Positions 15,840 to 26,121 of a DNA stretch of 64,000 bases are shown piece by piece. The notes beneath the pieces are model-generated. The model saw only the letters and a list, made by a program, of their open reading frames with translations. It ran no database searches and had not been told where the DNA came from. Where the stretch lies: positions 1 to 64,000 of the forward strand of contig NZ_JSEH01000014.1 of NCBI RefSeq assembly GCF_000801335.2. Reading direction: 5' to 3'. The stretch is from Desulfovibrio sp. TomC (lineage in GTDB: Bacteria > Desulfobacterota > Desulfovibrionia > Desulfovibrionales > Desulfovibrionaceae). Both the position numbers and the translations under genes were made by a program. The first letter of the stretch is position 1. The number at the start of each line of letters is the position of its first letter.

Positions 15840-16858
15840 GGATGGGCTGGGAACTCCACCGGGCACTGTTCCTTGGTCGGTAGCTTGTGGCCGGTTAGGC
15901 GCTTGTAGAGCCATTCCTCCACCGGCTTGCCGCCAAGCTTGGCCAGTTCGATTTCGGCCCTGGCCGCGCCCCGGTGCCCGCCGGCTGAGCCGATGTCGCC
16001 AAAAAGCTTGGCCGCCATGTGGCCCATGTTGCGTCCGACGCCGTCGCCGCGAAAGACCACCACCACCGTGCCCTTGACCACCGCCGCCAGCATGTTCCAG
16101 GACAGGCCGTGGACGCGGGTGAAAAAGTCCGCCAGCATGACCAGGATGTCCGGGCTTTCCAGGGCGTCCATATAGACGAACAGCCCGCGCGCCCCGACAA
16201 AGCGCATCTTGCGAAAGGCCTTGGAGAAAAACTTGAGCCAGCGGCGATGGTATTCGCTGGAGATGATCTTGCGCACCAGGGTCATGTCGGCGTGTTTGGT
16301 CAGCGCGCTAAAGGCCCGCACGTCGGCTTCCAGGAAATGGCGCTCGAAGCTTTGGGTATCGGCCTTGATGCCGTAGACCAGGGCCGTGGCCAGGAGCTTG
16401 CCCGGGCGGATATGCAGCCCGCGCAGATACTCGGCCATAATCGTGCTGACCGAGCCGTAGTCCGGGCGAATATCGGTATATTCGGCCGTGGAAGGCTGGT
16501 CGGGCAAGACAGGATGGTGGTCGATGACGATGGAATAGTGTCGTCCGGCAAAGGCCGGGTGGTGGTGGGGCTGGGAATCCACCATGGCGAACCTGGTATA
16601 GGCGGCGCACATGCCCGGCGTGAAAGGCGTCGAGGGGATGCGCAGAAACCGCATCATGGCCAGATTGTCCGGCCGCTTGACCTCGTTGACGTGGGCGATG
16701 CCCACTTCGGCTGCCTTATGGGCCATGATGCGCCGCAGGGCCATGGCCGAGGCCAGGGCGTCGGGGTCGGCGTTTATGAGGATCAGCCAGCGGTCGCCGC
16801 GACCAATGGCCTGCATCAACCCCCCTGCCGTCTGGGACATCTTTCGAAATGGACTCAT
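15779..16858 (-). CDS. DHH/DHHA1 phosphoesterase, NrnA-like
   Basis: This 359-aa protein has NADPDALASAMAL (variant of DHDPDGLAS), the VDSQ and IDHH motifs, YGIKADTQSF, and a DHHA1 end with GSAGGHRGAARAEI. This is the layout of bifunctional oligoribonuclease/pAp phosphatases (NrnA) and related enzymes. It starts at ATG overlapping the cobU stop codon by four bases (ATGA), so it is translationally coupled to cobU. Its C-terminal tail is hydrophilic and its final 61 bases are antisense to the kinase gene. A role beside cobamide genes is not known. Confidence 0.88.
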   Translation of the reverse strand: MSPFRKMSQTAGGLMQAIGRGDRWLILINADPDALASAMALRRIMAHKAAEVGIAHVNEVKRPDNLAMMRFLRIPSTPFTPGMCAAYTRFAMVDSQPHHHPAFAGRHYSIVIDHHPVLPDQPSTAEYTDIRPDYGSVSTIMAEYLRGLHIRPGKLLATALVYGIKADTQSFERHFLEADVRAFSALTKHADMTLVRKIISSEYHRRWLKFFSKAFRKMRFVGARGLFVYMDALESPDILVMLADFFTRVHGLSWNMLAAVVKGTVVVVFRGDGVGRNMGHMAAKLFGDIGSAGGHRGAARAEIELAKLGGKPVEEWLYKRLTGHKLPTKEQCPVEFPAHPQSERTARAEAGQQKSALAT

Positions 16859-17373
16859 GGAGCGTTTCCCTTGAGCTGCACGGACAGTCCGGCGGCAATG
16901 AGCCGCACGTCATGGGCCAGGGCGGCAGCGGCCTGATTGAGCGCGCCCAGGGCGTCGATAAATTGCCGCGTGGCCGCATCCCCGGCCACCGGGCCAAGGC
17001 CGGTTTCGGCGCTGACCACGATCAGTTCCGGTCCGCCCGGGTCGCCGTAGGGGGCAAAGCCCCGGGCCAGGGCGACGTTGGCCTCTACCGTATCGCCATG
17101 ACAGGCAAAAAGCCAAAAGTCCAGGCTGTCGAGCAGCACCGTGCCGCCGGCTGCCGCCTCCCGGGCCAGGACGTCCATGGCCTCGGCCCCGGCCTCGATG
17201 ACGGCCACCCGGGGGTCCCGGACCCGCTTGTGGGCGTTTATGCGCTCCCGGAAGGCGAAATCACAGGCCCGGCCCGTGGCCACCACCCGATGGGGCAGCG
17301 GACCTGCGGCGAGAAGCGCCTCGCCATGCCCGGATTTGCCCGAGCGCGTGCCGCCAAGGAGCAGCCGGATCAC
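16855..17373 (-). CDS. cobU: adenosylcobinamide kinase/guanylyltransferase
   Basis: This 172-aa protein has a Walker A motif GGTRSGKS at residues 7-14, and ATGRACDFAFRERINAHKRVRD with the His that accepts GMP in this family. Later it has TVLLDSLDFWL and ELIVVSAETGLGPV, all as in CobU/CobP. The enzyme phosphorylates adenosylcobinamide and transfers GMP to form AdoCbi-GDP, late in cobamide assembly. The start is GTG, overlapping the cbiR stop (GTGA); the stop overlaps the DHH gene (ATGA). That makes three coupled genes for cobamide salvage. Confidence 0.93.
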   Translation of the reverse strand: MIRLLLGGTRSGKSGHGEALLAAGPLPHRVVATGRACDFAFRERINAHKRVRDPRVAVIEAGAEAMDVLAREAAAGGTVLLDSLDFWLFACHGDTVEANVALARGFAPYGDPGGPELIVVSAETGLGPVAGDAATRQFIDALGALNQAAAALAHDVRLIAAGLSVQLKGNAP

Positions 17374-18152
17374 GCCGCATTCCCGGCAACCGGCGGGGTG
17401 ACGGCGTCGCTTATGGCCTCGATGCAGGCCAGACTTTCCACCAGATGAATGGGCGCAAAAATTTCCAGCACCAGGGTCCTTGGCGTCAGGTTGCCGAGCA
17501 TCCAGGCCAGCAGGTCGCGGCCTTCCGGCGACAGGCAGGTGAGCGTGCGGTGCAGGTGGGTGCGGTCCTTGGGCGGGCCTTCTGAGCCAAAGGGCGAATA
17601 GACGTGGAGCATGGCCGTTTTGGCTATGAGCCCGGGGTCGTCGGTCGGCAGCTTATGGCCCATGGCCAGCATGTGGCCGAGGTCCAGGCACAGGCCGCAG
17701 CCCAGTTCCCGGGCCAGGGCCAGATTGTCGGCCGGGGAGGCGGTGTCGGTATTTTCCAAGAGCAACGTGGCCGGGTCGCGGCCGCCGGCGGCAAAGGCCC
17801 GGACAAAATCGGCCAGCGCCCCGGCATCGGCCGGGGGATGGAGCACGAAGGCCCAGGGGTTTAAGTGGGCCGTCATGTCGAGCAGGCCTTCCATCACGGC
17901 ATAGACCGTGTCGCCGCCAAGCCGCCAGGGCAGATCAAGGGGCAGGTGGAGATGATAGGTCAGACCGTAGGTCTTTTGCGGCAGGTCGCCTGGGCCATAG
18001 GCCAGGCACGAGTGCAGCTCCAGAAGGTAGAGGCCGACTTCGGGAACATTGCGGGCCAGCCGGCGGCAATTGACCAGGGCGGTTTCCGGCCACACGCAGC
18101 TCGGGGCAGCCAGACGCCAGGAAAAACGGGAGTTGCATTTTTGTAACATCAT
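17370..18152 (-). CDS. cbiR: cobamide-remodelling phosphodiesterase, CbiR-like
   Basis: This 260-aa TIM-barrel (AP-endonuclease 2 type) protein has YHLHLPLDLPW, AFVLHPPAD, LLLENTDT, CGLCLDLGHML and MLHVYSPF, giving the ordered His/Glu/Asp metal residues of the superfamily. CbiR from Akkermansia removes the lower ligand of cobamides to give a precursor that can be rebuilt. Coupling to cobU fits that salvage role. The double ATG start has no clear Shine-Dalgarno site. No cobalamin riboswitch was found in the short upstream region. Confidence 0.82.
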   Translation of the reverse strand: MMLQKCNSRFSWRLAAPSCVWPETALVNCRRLARNVPEVGLYLLELHSCLAYGPGDLPQKTYGLTYHLHLPLDLPWRLGGDTVYAVMEGLLDMTAHLNPWAFVLHPPADAGALADFVRAFAAGGRDPATLLLENTDTASPADNLALARELGCGLCLDLGHMLAMGHKLPTDDPGLIAKTAMLHVYSPFGSEGPPKDRTHLHRTLTCLSPEGRDLLAWMLGNLTPRTLVLEIFAPIHLVESLACIEAISDAVTPPVAGNAA

Positions 18153-18291
18153 AAAATCTGGGCAAAAAAAAGTAACAGGTTTAGACTTGAGGGTTTCCCG
18201 GGCCGGGAGTATGGATTGCGGGTTGCCGGGCGGTCCCGGCGGCGGCCTGGACGATTATGCCCGGCCGTCCGTTTTCCGGAGTAGTGTTCCC

Positions 18292-18435
18292 ATGCGACAG
18301 ATTCGTGATTTCATGCAGCATATGTTCAATCCGCTGCACGTGTATTGTCGGCTAAAAGACCTGGGCGTGGCCGCGCCTACGGCCCACCGCGTCACCCGCG
18401 CTTACGAGCGCCTGGTGTGGCGACGCATCTGGTAA
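18292..18435 (+). CDS. small conserved protein, 47 aa
   Basis: The peptide begins MRQIRDFMQHMFNPLHVYCR and ends ERLVWRRIW. I recall similar 'FNPLHVYCRLRDLG' peptides in Desulfovibrio but know no function. It is basic, with no signal peptide. GGAG lies ten bases upstream, longer than ideal. The TAA stop codon abuts the convergent helicase stop with no bases between. Confidence 0.65.
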   Translation: MRQIRDFMQHMFNPLHVYCRLKDLGVAAPTAHRVTRAYERLVWRRIW

Positions 18436-21400
18436 TCAGCCTCCCCCAAACAAATCAAGCTGCTTGGCCTGACTGACGGTGCGGGCCTTTAGGGCCAGCC
18501 GTCGCACCCCGCCCAAGGGCAGGGTGTCCAAAAAACGTGATCGCCGCAACATGAGCTTTCGTCCAAACAGCTCCCGGCGCACGGCATGGGACAGGTACAG
18601 CCGGCTTTTGGCCCGGGTCAGCCCCACATAAAACAGCCGCCGTTCCTCGGCCTCGTCCATTTGCCCGGCCAGATGCCCGGGTTTGCCGCTTAAAAAATCC
18701 GTTCCGGCAAACGGTAAAATACCGTCTTCCAGGGCCGGCAGGAACACGGCGGCAAATTCCAGTCCCTTGGCGGCGTGGACAGACATGATCCGCACCTTTT
18801 CCGAGCGCGCCCCGACCAGCTCCAGTTCGGTCTGCCCGGCCACGTAGCCAAGCAGCCCGGCCCAGCCGCCGTGGGCGTCGTAGGCTCGCGTCAGTTCCCG
18901 AAATTGCGGTCCCTGCCAGAAGAGTCGGTCAAAGGGCGGGATGTCGATCAGGTAGGCGGCCAGCCCCAGCGGCCCTTTGTCCAGGATGCGTTCGGGAACG
19001 TCCGGCGGCGTGTCCTGTCCGTCCGGCGGCGGGATGCCCAGGGAGGCCGCGGCCGCGCCCAGGAGCAGGCGCACCCGCAGCTCGTTCCAGAAGGCCTCGG
19101 CCTCGGGCACGGCCACCGGGACCCCGGTGCGGGCCAGGGCGGCTTTGAGGCCCGGGATGAGGCCGGAAAAGCGCACCAGCACGGCAATGTCGCCCGGGGC
19201 CAGGGTCTGGGCGGAAAAGTCGCGGGTCAGCGTCAGCGACGAGCCGCCCAGGAGGCCGGCCACCCGCTCGGCCACCCAGGCCGCTTCTCCGGCGGCGGTT
19301 GGGGCCTCGTAGAGCTGGATTTCGCAGGCCGCCTGGATCTCGCTGCCGGCCCGGGAGGCCAGGGCCGTGCGACCGGGAAACACCCCGGCGGCCAGATCAA
19401 GGAGTGGTGCGGCCGAGCGGAAATTGTCCGTCAGGGTCACGCGGGTCAGGTCCGGCCAGCCTTCGGCCAGGGCGGCGTCCACCCGGCCCGAGGCCCCCCG
19501 GAAGCCGTAAATGGACTGGTCCGGGTCGCCGATGGCAAACAGCGCGGCCCGCTCCCGCCCGGCCAGGGCGGCAATGACGGCCAGCTGCAGCGGGGTCAGG
19601 TCCTGCACCTCGTCAACCAGCACATGGGTCCAGGGCGGGCGATGCCGGCCGGACTCCATGGCGGCCAGCCAGCCTTCCAGCAGATCGGTGAAATCGGTCA
19701 GCCCGTAGTCTTTTTTCTGGGCGGCATAGCGGGCGGCGTAGAGTTCCGGGCCGGGAATGCCTTCCGGGCGAAATTCCGGCGGCGTCAGCCGTTCCCGGGC
19801 CAGGCTCAATTCCTTCCAGGCCGTGCGCAGCCGCGCCCCGGTCAGTTCGGGATTGGCCAGGGCAAAGAGGCGTTCGCTGGATTTTTCCGACAAGATGACC
19901 GGTTCGGGGTCGCCGGCCTCGGTGCGGGCGCCAAGGGCCAGGGCGTGCAGGGTGTCGGCCCGGGGGATGTCGCTGCCGCCGTCCTCCCGGGCCAGCCGTT
20001 CGCGCAGCTGGGCAGCGGCCCGGCGGGTGAAGGTCACGGCCAGGATGTTGCCGGCGGCCACGCCCAGGGCCAGCAGCGCGCGGACGCGGGCAATGAGGGT
20101 ATGGGTCTTGCCCGTGCCCGGACCCGCCACCACCAGCACGTGGCGCGCGCTGGTCGAAACGGCCCGGGACTGGTCGTCGGTGAGTCCGCCGGCCGGGAGC
20201 GGGGCCGGCGTCGGCTGTCGGCGTCGGCCTTTTTCGGAGGCTTTGGCGGCGGCCCGGCGTTTGGCCGGGGATGGGGCCAGGACAGGGGGAGGTTCGGCCG
20301 GGGCCTCGTCGTCCGGGGCCGGTTCGCGCGGGGCGGTCCGGGCCATGGGCGCGGCGGCCAGGAAGCGCCCGGCCTTGAGATCGCGCCGCTCCTCGTCGGA
20401 AAAAACCGTGATGCGGCCGAACTGGCCGTCAAAGCCGGCCTGCCGGCTCACCTTGCCCTGGCGCATCCGGGTGATGGCCTCGGCCAGCCCGGGGCTGACC
20501 CGGCGCAGGTCCTCGGCCGGCACGTCGCGCAGGATGGCGATTTCCGTGCCGAAGCGGGCAAAAAGCGTCCCGAGGAGCGTGCGGACCTTGCCGGTCTTGG
20601 GGCCAACGCCCAAGACCTCGCCGGCCACCTCGTCCAGGGGCACAAGCGAGGTAAACCCGGGCGCGCCGTCCGGGCGCACCGGCGCATCGCGGTCGGCCAG
20701 ATCCAGCACCCGGTGAAGCACGCCGAGGGTCAGCGGTTTGCCGCATTTGGGGCAGATGCCGCCCAGGTCCCTGGCCGCAGCCGGCTCCATGGCCACGCCG
20801 CAGTCGCGGTGGCCGTCGAGGTGGTATTTGCCCTCTTCCGGGAAAAATTCCACAGTGCCGGCAAACTGCGTCTCTCCGGGGGCGCCGCGCAGGGCGTCAA
20901 AGATGCCGGCGTAGGAGGCCGGGCCGGTAAAGAGATTGGATTCCCGGCCGAGCTTTTCGCCGGAATGGGCGTCGGAATTGGAAATGAGCCGGAAGCGGTC
21001 CAGGGCCGAAAGGGTCCAGTTCATGTCCGGGTCCGAGGACAGTCCGGTTTCCAGGGCGAAGATTTCCCGGGCCAGGGAGCCGTAGCATTCCTCCACCGAA
21101 TCAAAGCCGGATTTGGAGCCGAACAGGGAAAACCAGGGCGTCCAGATATGGGCCGGCACCAGAAAGCACAGAGGATCGGTTTCAAGGGTCAGTTCCAGCA
21201 GATGGCGGCTGTCCAGGCCCAGGATCGGCCGGCCGTCGGCGGTCAGGTTGCCGATCTTGGCCAGCTTGGCATTCAGGCGTTCGGCCGCCTCAAAGGACGG
21301 GGCGTAGAGCAGGTTGTGGACTTTGCGGACCTTGCCGCCGCGCTTGTAGATGGAACTGATTTCGGCGGAAAGGAGAAATCGGGCCTTGCCGACGGGCCGG

Positions 21401-21648
21401 GCTTCGGGCAGCCAGGGAATTTCCGCGCCAAGGCCGGCGGGATCGGCCAGACGCAGGAGGCCGGCGTCGTCCGGGACCAGGGCGTCTTTGAGTTCGGCCA
21501 TCCAGCCGGGGTGGGTGAAATCGCCGGTGGCGACGACGGAGATGCCTTTTATTTCGCCCCAGGCCGCCAGATGGCGGGGGGTGAGGCCTTTGCTGGTGGC
21601 CCTGGAATGGCGGGAGTGGATGTGCAGGTCGGCGAGAAAGGACTCCAT
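18436..21648 (-). CDS. EndoQ-like PHP nuclease fused to UvrD/Rep helicase
   Basis: This 1070-aa protein joins two enzymes. The N-terminal 400 residues are PHP/endonuclease Q-like: MESFLADLHIHSRHS, TGDFTHPGW, SNSDAHSGEKLG, then GHRDCGV and a CxxC at about 296-299 (GGICPKCGKPLTLGVLHRVLDLADRD), followed by a helix-hairpin-helix region. After a basic Pro/Ala linker (about 440-480) comes a UvrD superfamily 1 helicase: Walker A VVAGPGTGKTHT (about 505-515), VDEVQDLTP (about 678), GDPDQSIYGFRGA, and FYVGLTRAKSRLYLSH. EndoQ nicks DNA 5' of deaminated bases or abasic sites; the helicase could then unwind the strand. The helicase half is shorter than full UvrD. Confidence 0.92.
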   Translation of the reverse strand: MESFLADLHIHSRHSRATSKGLTPRHLAAWGEIKGISVVATGDFTHPGWMAELKDALVPDDAGLLRLADPAGLGAEIPWLPEARPVGKARFLLSAEISSIYKRGGKVRKVHNLLYAPSFEAAERLNAKLAKIGNLTADGRPILGLDSRHLLELTLETDPLCFLVPAHIWTPWFSLFGSKSGFDSVEECYGSLAREIFALETGLSSDPDMNWTLSALDRFRLISNSDAHSGEKLGRESNLFTGPASYAGIFDALRGAPGETQFAGTVEFFPEEGKYHLDGHRDCGVAMEPAAARDLGGICPKCGKPLTLGVLHRVLDLADRDAPVRPDGAPGFTSLVPLDEVAGEVLGVGPKTGKVRTLLGTLFARFGTEIAILRDVPAEDLRRVSPGLAEAITRMRQGKVSRQAGFDGQFGRITVFSDEERRDLKAGRFLAAAPMARTAPREPAPDDEAPAEPPPVLAPSPAKRRAAAKASEKGRRRQPTPAPLPAGGLTDDQSRAVSTSARHVLVVAGPGTGKTHTLIARVRALLALGVAAGNILAVTFTRRAAAQLRERLAREDGGSDIPRADTLHALALGARTEAGDPEPVILSEKSSERLFALANPELTGARLRTAWKELSLARERLTPPEFRPEGIPGPELYAARYAAQKKDYGLTDFTDLLEGWLAAMESGRHRPPWTHVLVDEVQDLTPLQLAVIAALAGRERAALFAIGDPDQSIYGFRGASGRVDAALAEGWPDLTRVTLTDNFRSAAPLLDLAAGVFPGRTALASRAGSEIQAACEIQLYEAPTAAGEAAWVAERVAGLLGGSSLTLTRDFSAQTLAPGDIAVLVRFSGLIPGLKAALARTGVPVAVPEAEAFWNELRVRLLLGAAAASLGIPPPDGQDTPPDVPERILDKGPLGLAAYLIDIPPFDRLFWQGPQFRELTRAYDAHGGWAGLLGYVAGQTELELVGARSEKVRIMSVHAAKGLEFAAVFLPALEDGILPFAGTDFLSGKPGHLAGQMDEAEERRLFYVGLTRAKSRLYLSHAVRRELFGRKLMLRRSRFLDTLPLGGVRRLALKARTVSQAKQLDLFGGG

Positions 21649-21761
21649 GGCCCAAGGGTACAGGGATCGGCCGGCTGCGGCAAGGGGCGGCGGCGACGAC
21701 GGGGTCAAATTGCGGGGGCGGGGAGGTGTCGGCGGGGCTGCCCTGTTGCGTCAGGCGACAC

Positions 21762-21796
21762 AAAAAAACAGGGGGGACGCTTGCGCGTCCCCCCTG
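21762..21796 (-). terminator. intrinsic terminator after sat
   Basis: A perfect 12-bp stem (21769-21780 with 21785-21796) with loop TTGC is followed on the minus strand by seven T. It lies 29 bp past the sat stop codon. Confidence 0.95.
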
Positions 21797-21824
21797 GAGC
21801 AATCGGATCGATTGCGCGGACTAC

Positions 21825-23117
21825 TTATTTGGCGGAGTCGCCGGAAGCAGCGCCGTGCATCTTGATCTCGACCTTCTCGGTCAGACCTTCGTAGTAGGCG
21901 CGCAGGATGACCAGGACTTCTTCGCGGCCGAAGTGATCCGGGATCTCGCCGCCCTCGGACAGCATCTTGCGCAGCTTGGTGCCGGACAGGATGACGCGGT
22001 CTTCCTTGGTGTGCGGGCAGGTGCGCAGCGAAGCCATGCCGTCGCACTTGTAGCAGTAGAAGGTCCAGTCGATCTTCAGCGGCTCGCACAACAGCGCCTG
22101 ACCGGGCTTGGCAGCCTTGGTGGTGGCGTAGGGGATGCGATCGAAGATTTCCTGAGCCTCGAACATGCCGTAGAAGTCGCCGACGCCGGCATGGTCACGG
22201 CCGATGATCATCTTGTTGACGCCGTAGTTCTGGCGGAAGGTGGCGTGGAGCAGGCCTTCGCGGGGACCGGCATAACGCATGTCGAGGGGGTAGCCGCCCT
22301 GGATGACGTTCTTTTCCACGAAGTAGTACTTGCACAGGGTGTCAATGCACTTCACGCGGACTTCGGCCGGGATGTCGCCGGGCTTCAGGTTGCCGATCAG
22401 CGAGTGGATGATGACGCCGTCGCAAACTTCGATGGCGATCTTGCACAGGTACTCGTGCGAACGGTGCATGGGGTTGCGCAGCTGCAAAGCGGCGACGGTG
22501 CCCCAGCCGCGCTCGTCGAACATGGCGCGGGTTTCAGCCGGACGCAGGTAGACGCCCTTGTACTTGGTCGGATACTCGCCCTCGGACAGGACGTTGACCG
22601 GACCGGCCAGGCAGACTTCCTTGCGTTCCATGACCATCTTGACGCCCGGATGGTCGTCAAGAGCGATCTTCCAGAACTTGTCGTCGGCAGAGTCGTCGCC
22701 GGCGCCCTTGTAGACCAGCTCGGATTCCCACTTCTTGTCGGCTTCGGTCAGGGCGTACTTCTCGGTGACCTTCATGGTGGCGTAGATTTCGCCGTTGCGC
22801 TCGAGGGTGATTTCCTCGCCCTCTTTGATGCCGGCGGCTTCGTCTTTGGTGACCGCCAGGACGACGGGAACCGGCCAGAAGGTGCCGTCGGCCAGCATCA
22901 TCTTCTCAACGGAGCTCTTCCAGTCGGCCTTGGTCATGAAACCGTCCAGGGGCGAGAAACCGCCGATGCCGATCATGATAAGGTCGCCCTTTTCCTGAGC
23001 GGTGATCTGCACTTTCTTGAGGCCGGCGGCCTTCTTCAGCTCGGCTTCCTTGGCAGCGCCTTCGAGCAGACGGATGACCAGGCCTTTGCCTCCATGCGGC
23101 GGAACCAATTTAGACAT
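21825..23117 (-). CDS. sat: sulfate adenylyltransferase (ATP sulfurylase)
   Basis: This 430-aa enzyme activates sulfate with ATP to adenosine phosphosulfate, the first step of dissimilatory sulfate reduction in the cytoplasm. It has [11 protein letters not shown] (residues 212-222, the ATP-binding QxRNPxHxxH motif), [12 protein letters not shown], and [17 protein letters not shown] near 340-360, the metal site of Desulfovibrio and archaeal enzymes. There is no APS-kinase domain. It is monocistronic, with a strong terminator, and a Rex-like palindrome lies about 120 bp upstream. Confidence 0.98.
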   Translation of the reverse strand: MSKLVPPHGGKGLVIRLLEGAAKEAELKKAAGLKKVQITAQEKGDLIMIGIGGFSPLDGFMTKADWKSSVEKMMLADGTFWPVPVVLAVTKDEAAGIKEGEEITLERNGEIYATMKVTEKYALTEADKKWESELVYKGAGDDSADDKFWKIALDDHPGVKMVMERKEVCLAGPVNVLSEGEYPTKYKGVYLRPAETRAMFDERGWGTVAALQLRNPMHRSHEYLCKIAIEVCDGVIIHSLIGNLKPGDIPAEVRVKCIDTLCKYYFVEKNVIQGGYPLDMRYAGPREGLLHATFRQNYGVNKMIIGRDHAGVGDFYGMFEAQEIFDRIPYATTKAAKPGQALLCEPLKIDWTFYCYKCDGMASLRTCPHTKEDRVILSGTKLRKMLSEGGEIPDHFGREEVLVILRAYYEGLTEKVEIKMHGAASGDSAK

Positions 23118-23236
23118 GTAAGCCTCCTACCGGTGATTTTGTTAAAGTTTCCGCGTTTCGTCCGGGGGCCGGGATTTTCCGGAACCGGTTGTCCCCATGA
23201 GTGGGTAATCACATACACCAGGGCCAGGGGAATACC

Positions 23237-23254
23237 AAGTGAAAAATGTGTCAA
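23237..23254. promoter_or_regulatory. Rex-like operator upstream of sat
   Basis: AAGTGAAAAATGTGTCAA matches TTGTGAAAAATTTCACAA at about 13 of 18 positions by eye. In D. vulgaris the NADH-sensing repressor Rex controls sat, so this site is a reasonable candidate. It lies about 120 bp upstream of the sat start and 150 bp before lepA. Confidence 0.4.
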
Positions 23255-23403
23255 AGGTCACGGAAATGTCGTGGGACAATGGATTGCCGGGCGGATTTTT
23301 TGTCCGCCGGGACGCGTCGGCGCCGCCCGCATTGACCTTGGACACGCCTTCCATTAAGAGGCGTTTCGATCCAACGCGCGCTTCGCCAAAGGCATCCCCA
23401 CAC

Positions 23404-25206
<1,803 letters not shown>

Positions 25207-25286
25207 GCCTGCCCGTGCTGCCCTGTTCCAGCGGCCCCGCCGTGACCCGGCCGCTTTTTCCCAAACATCAATAAGGAACTGCGACG

Positions 25287-25886
25287 ATGAATCCGAGATG
25301 GCAAAAAATGCTCTTGGAATATCTGGAAGCCCTGGCTGTTGCCCTTGTTCTGGCCTTTGTCATCCGGACCTTCGTGGTCCAGGCCTTCAAGATTCCTTCC
25401 GGGTCCATGCTCGACACCCTGCTGATCGGCGACCACCTGCTCGTCAACAAATTCCTCTACGGCACGCACATCCCGTTCACCGACAAGTTCGTGCTGCCCC
25501 TTGAGGACCCCCAGCGCGGCGACGTCATCGTGTTCGAGTTTCCCGAGGACACCAGCAAGGACTTCATCAAACGCATCATCGGCGTGCCCGGCGACGTGGT
25601 GGAAATGAAGGACAAGGTCCTCTTCCGCAACGGCGAACAGCTCGTCGAACCCTACATCAAGCATACCGATCCGGGCCTGCAGCAGCGCCGGGACAACTTC
25701 GGTCCCATCACCGTGCCGGCCGGCAAGTATTTCGCCATGGGCGACAACCGCGACGAATCCTACGACTCCCGCTTCTGGGGATTTGTGGACAGGGACAAGA
25801 TCCGCGGCAAGGCCTGGGTCATCTACTGGTCCTGGGACGGCCCAAGCGACATCCGCTTTGGCCGCATCGGCCGCATGGTGCGGTGA
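25287..25886 (+). CDS. lepB: signal peptidase I
   Basis: This 199-aa membrane protease has one N-terminal span (about residues 12-32), the nucleophile Ser40 in PSGSM, the general base Lys95 in KDFIKRIIGVPGD, and the box GDNRDESYDSR. It cleaves signal peptides of exported preproteins at the outer face of the inner membrane. It follows lepA on the same strand. A palindromic 3'-UTR element starts 15 bp after the stop codon. Confidence 0.97.
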   Translation: MNPRWQKMLLEYLEALAVALVLAFVIRTFVVQAFKIPSGSMLDTLLIGDHLLVNKFLYGTHIPFTDKFVLPLEDPQRGDVIVFEFPEDTSKDFIKRIIGVPGDVVEMKDKVLFRNGEQLVEPYIKHTDPGLQQRRDNFGPITVPAGKYFAMGDNRDESYDSRFWGFVDRDKIRGKAWVIYWSWDGPSDIRFGRIGRMVR

Positions 25887-25900
25887 TAGGCAGGAAGAGC

Positions 25901-25970
25901 GCCTCCGGCAGCCGGGGCTTTGCCCCGGACCCTGCCGGGGGGATGATCCCCCGGACCCCTGCACAGGGAG
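25901..25970 (+). repeat. palindromic 3'-UTR element after lepB
   Basis: The order is GCCTCCGG, an extra hairpin (GCCGGGGC TTT GCCCCGG), then GGGGGATGATCCCCC and GGACCCCTGCA. It is in the sense orientation relative to lepB, like the other copies. It is a variant with one hairpin inserted. Confidence 0.75.
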
Positions 25971-26068
25971 AAGGGGGCAGGGGAAGCCCCGCTGCGTCGA
26001 CAGCGTTGCCGGAAGGCGGGACCCCATGCCCATGATGTGCGTGGCCATACAAACGATCTCGGCTCATA

Positions 26069-26108
26069 CGCGGCCCCGAAATCCTGCCTGGCGGATTTCG
26101 GGGCCGCG
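26069..26108. repeat. perfect 16-bp inverted repeat before the AbrB gene
   Basis: CGCGGCCCCGAAATCC pairs with GGATTTCGGGGCCGCG across an 8-nt loop. It ends 13 bp before the start codon at 26122. No T-run follows on either strand, so it is not a standard terminator. It could act on mRNA translation or stability. Confidence 0.7.
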
Positions 26109-26121
26109 CCGGTCGTAGGCC

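Noticed and set aside
18153-18291. Cobalamin riboswitch before cbiR
   Set aside because: No B12-box sequence and too little space for the conserved core.
18775-21894. A 1039-codon open frame antisense to the helicase gene
   Set aside because: It is a by-product of high GC; composition is Gly/Arg/Gln-rich with no family features and the opposite strand is a clear fusion enzyme.
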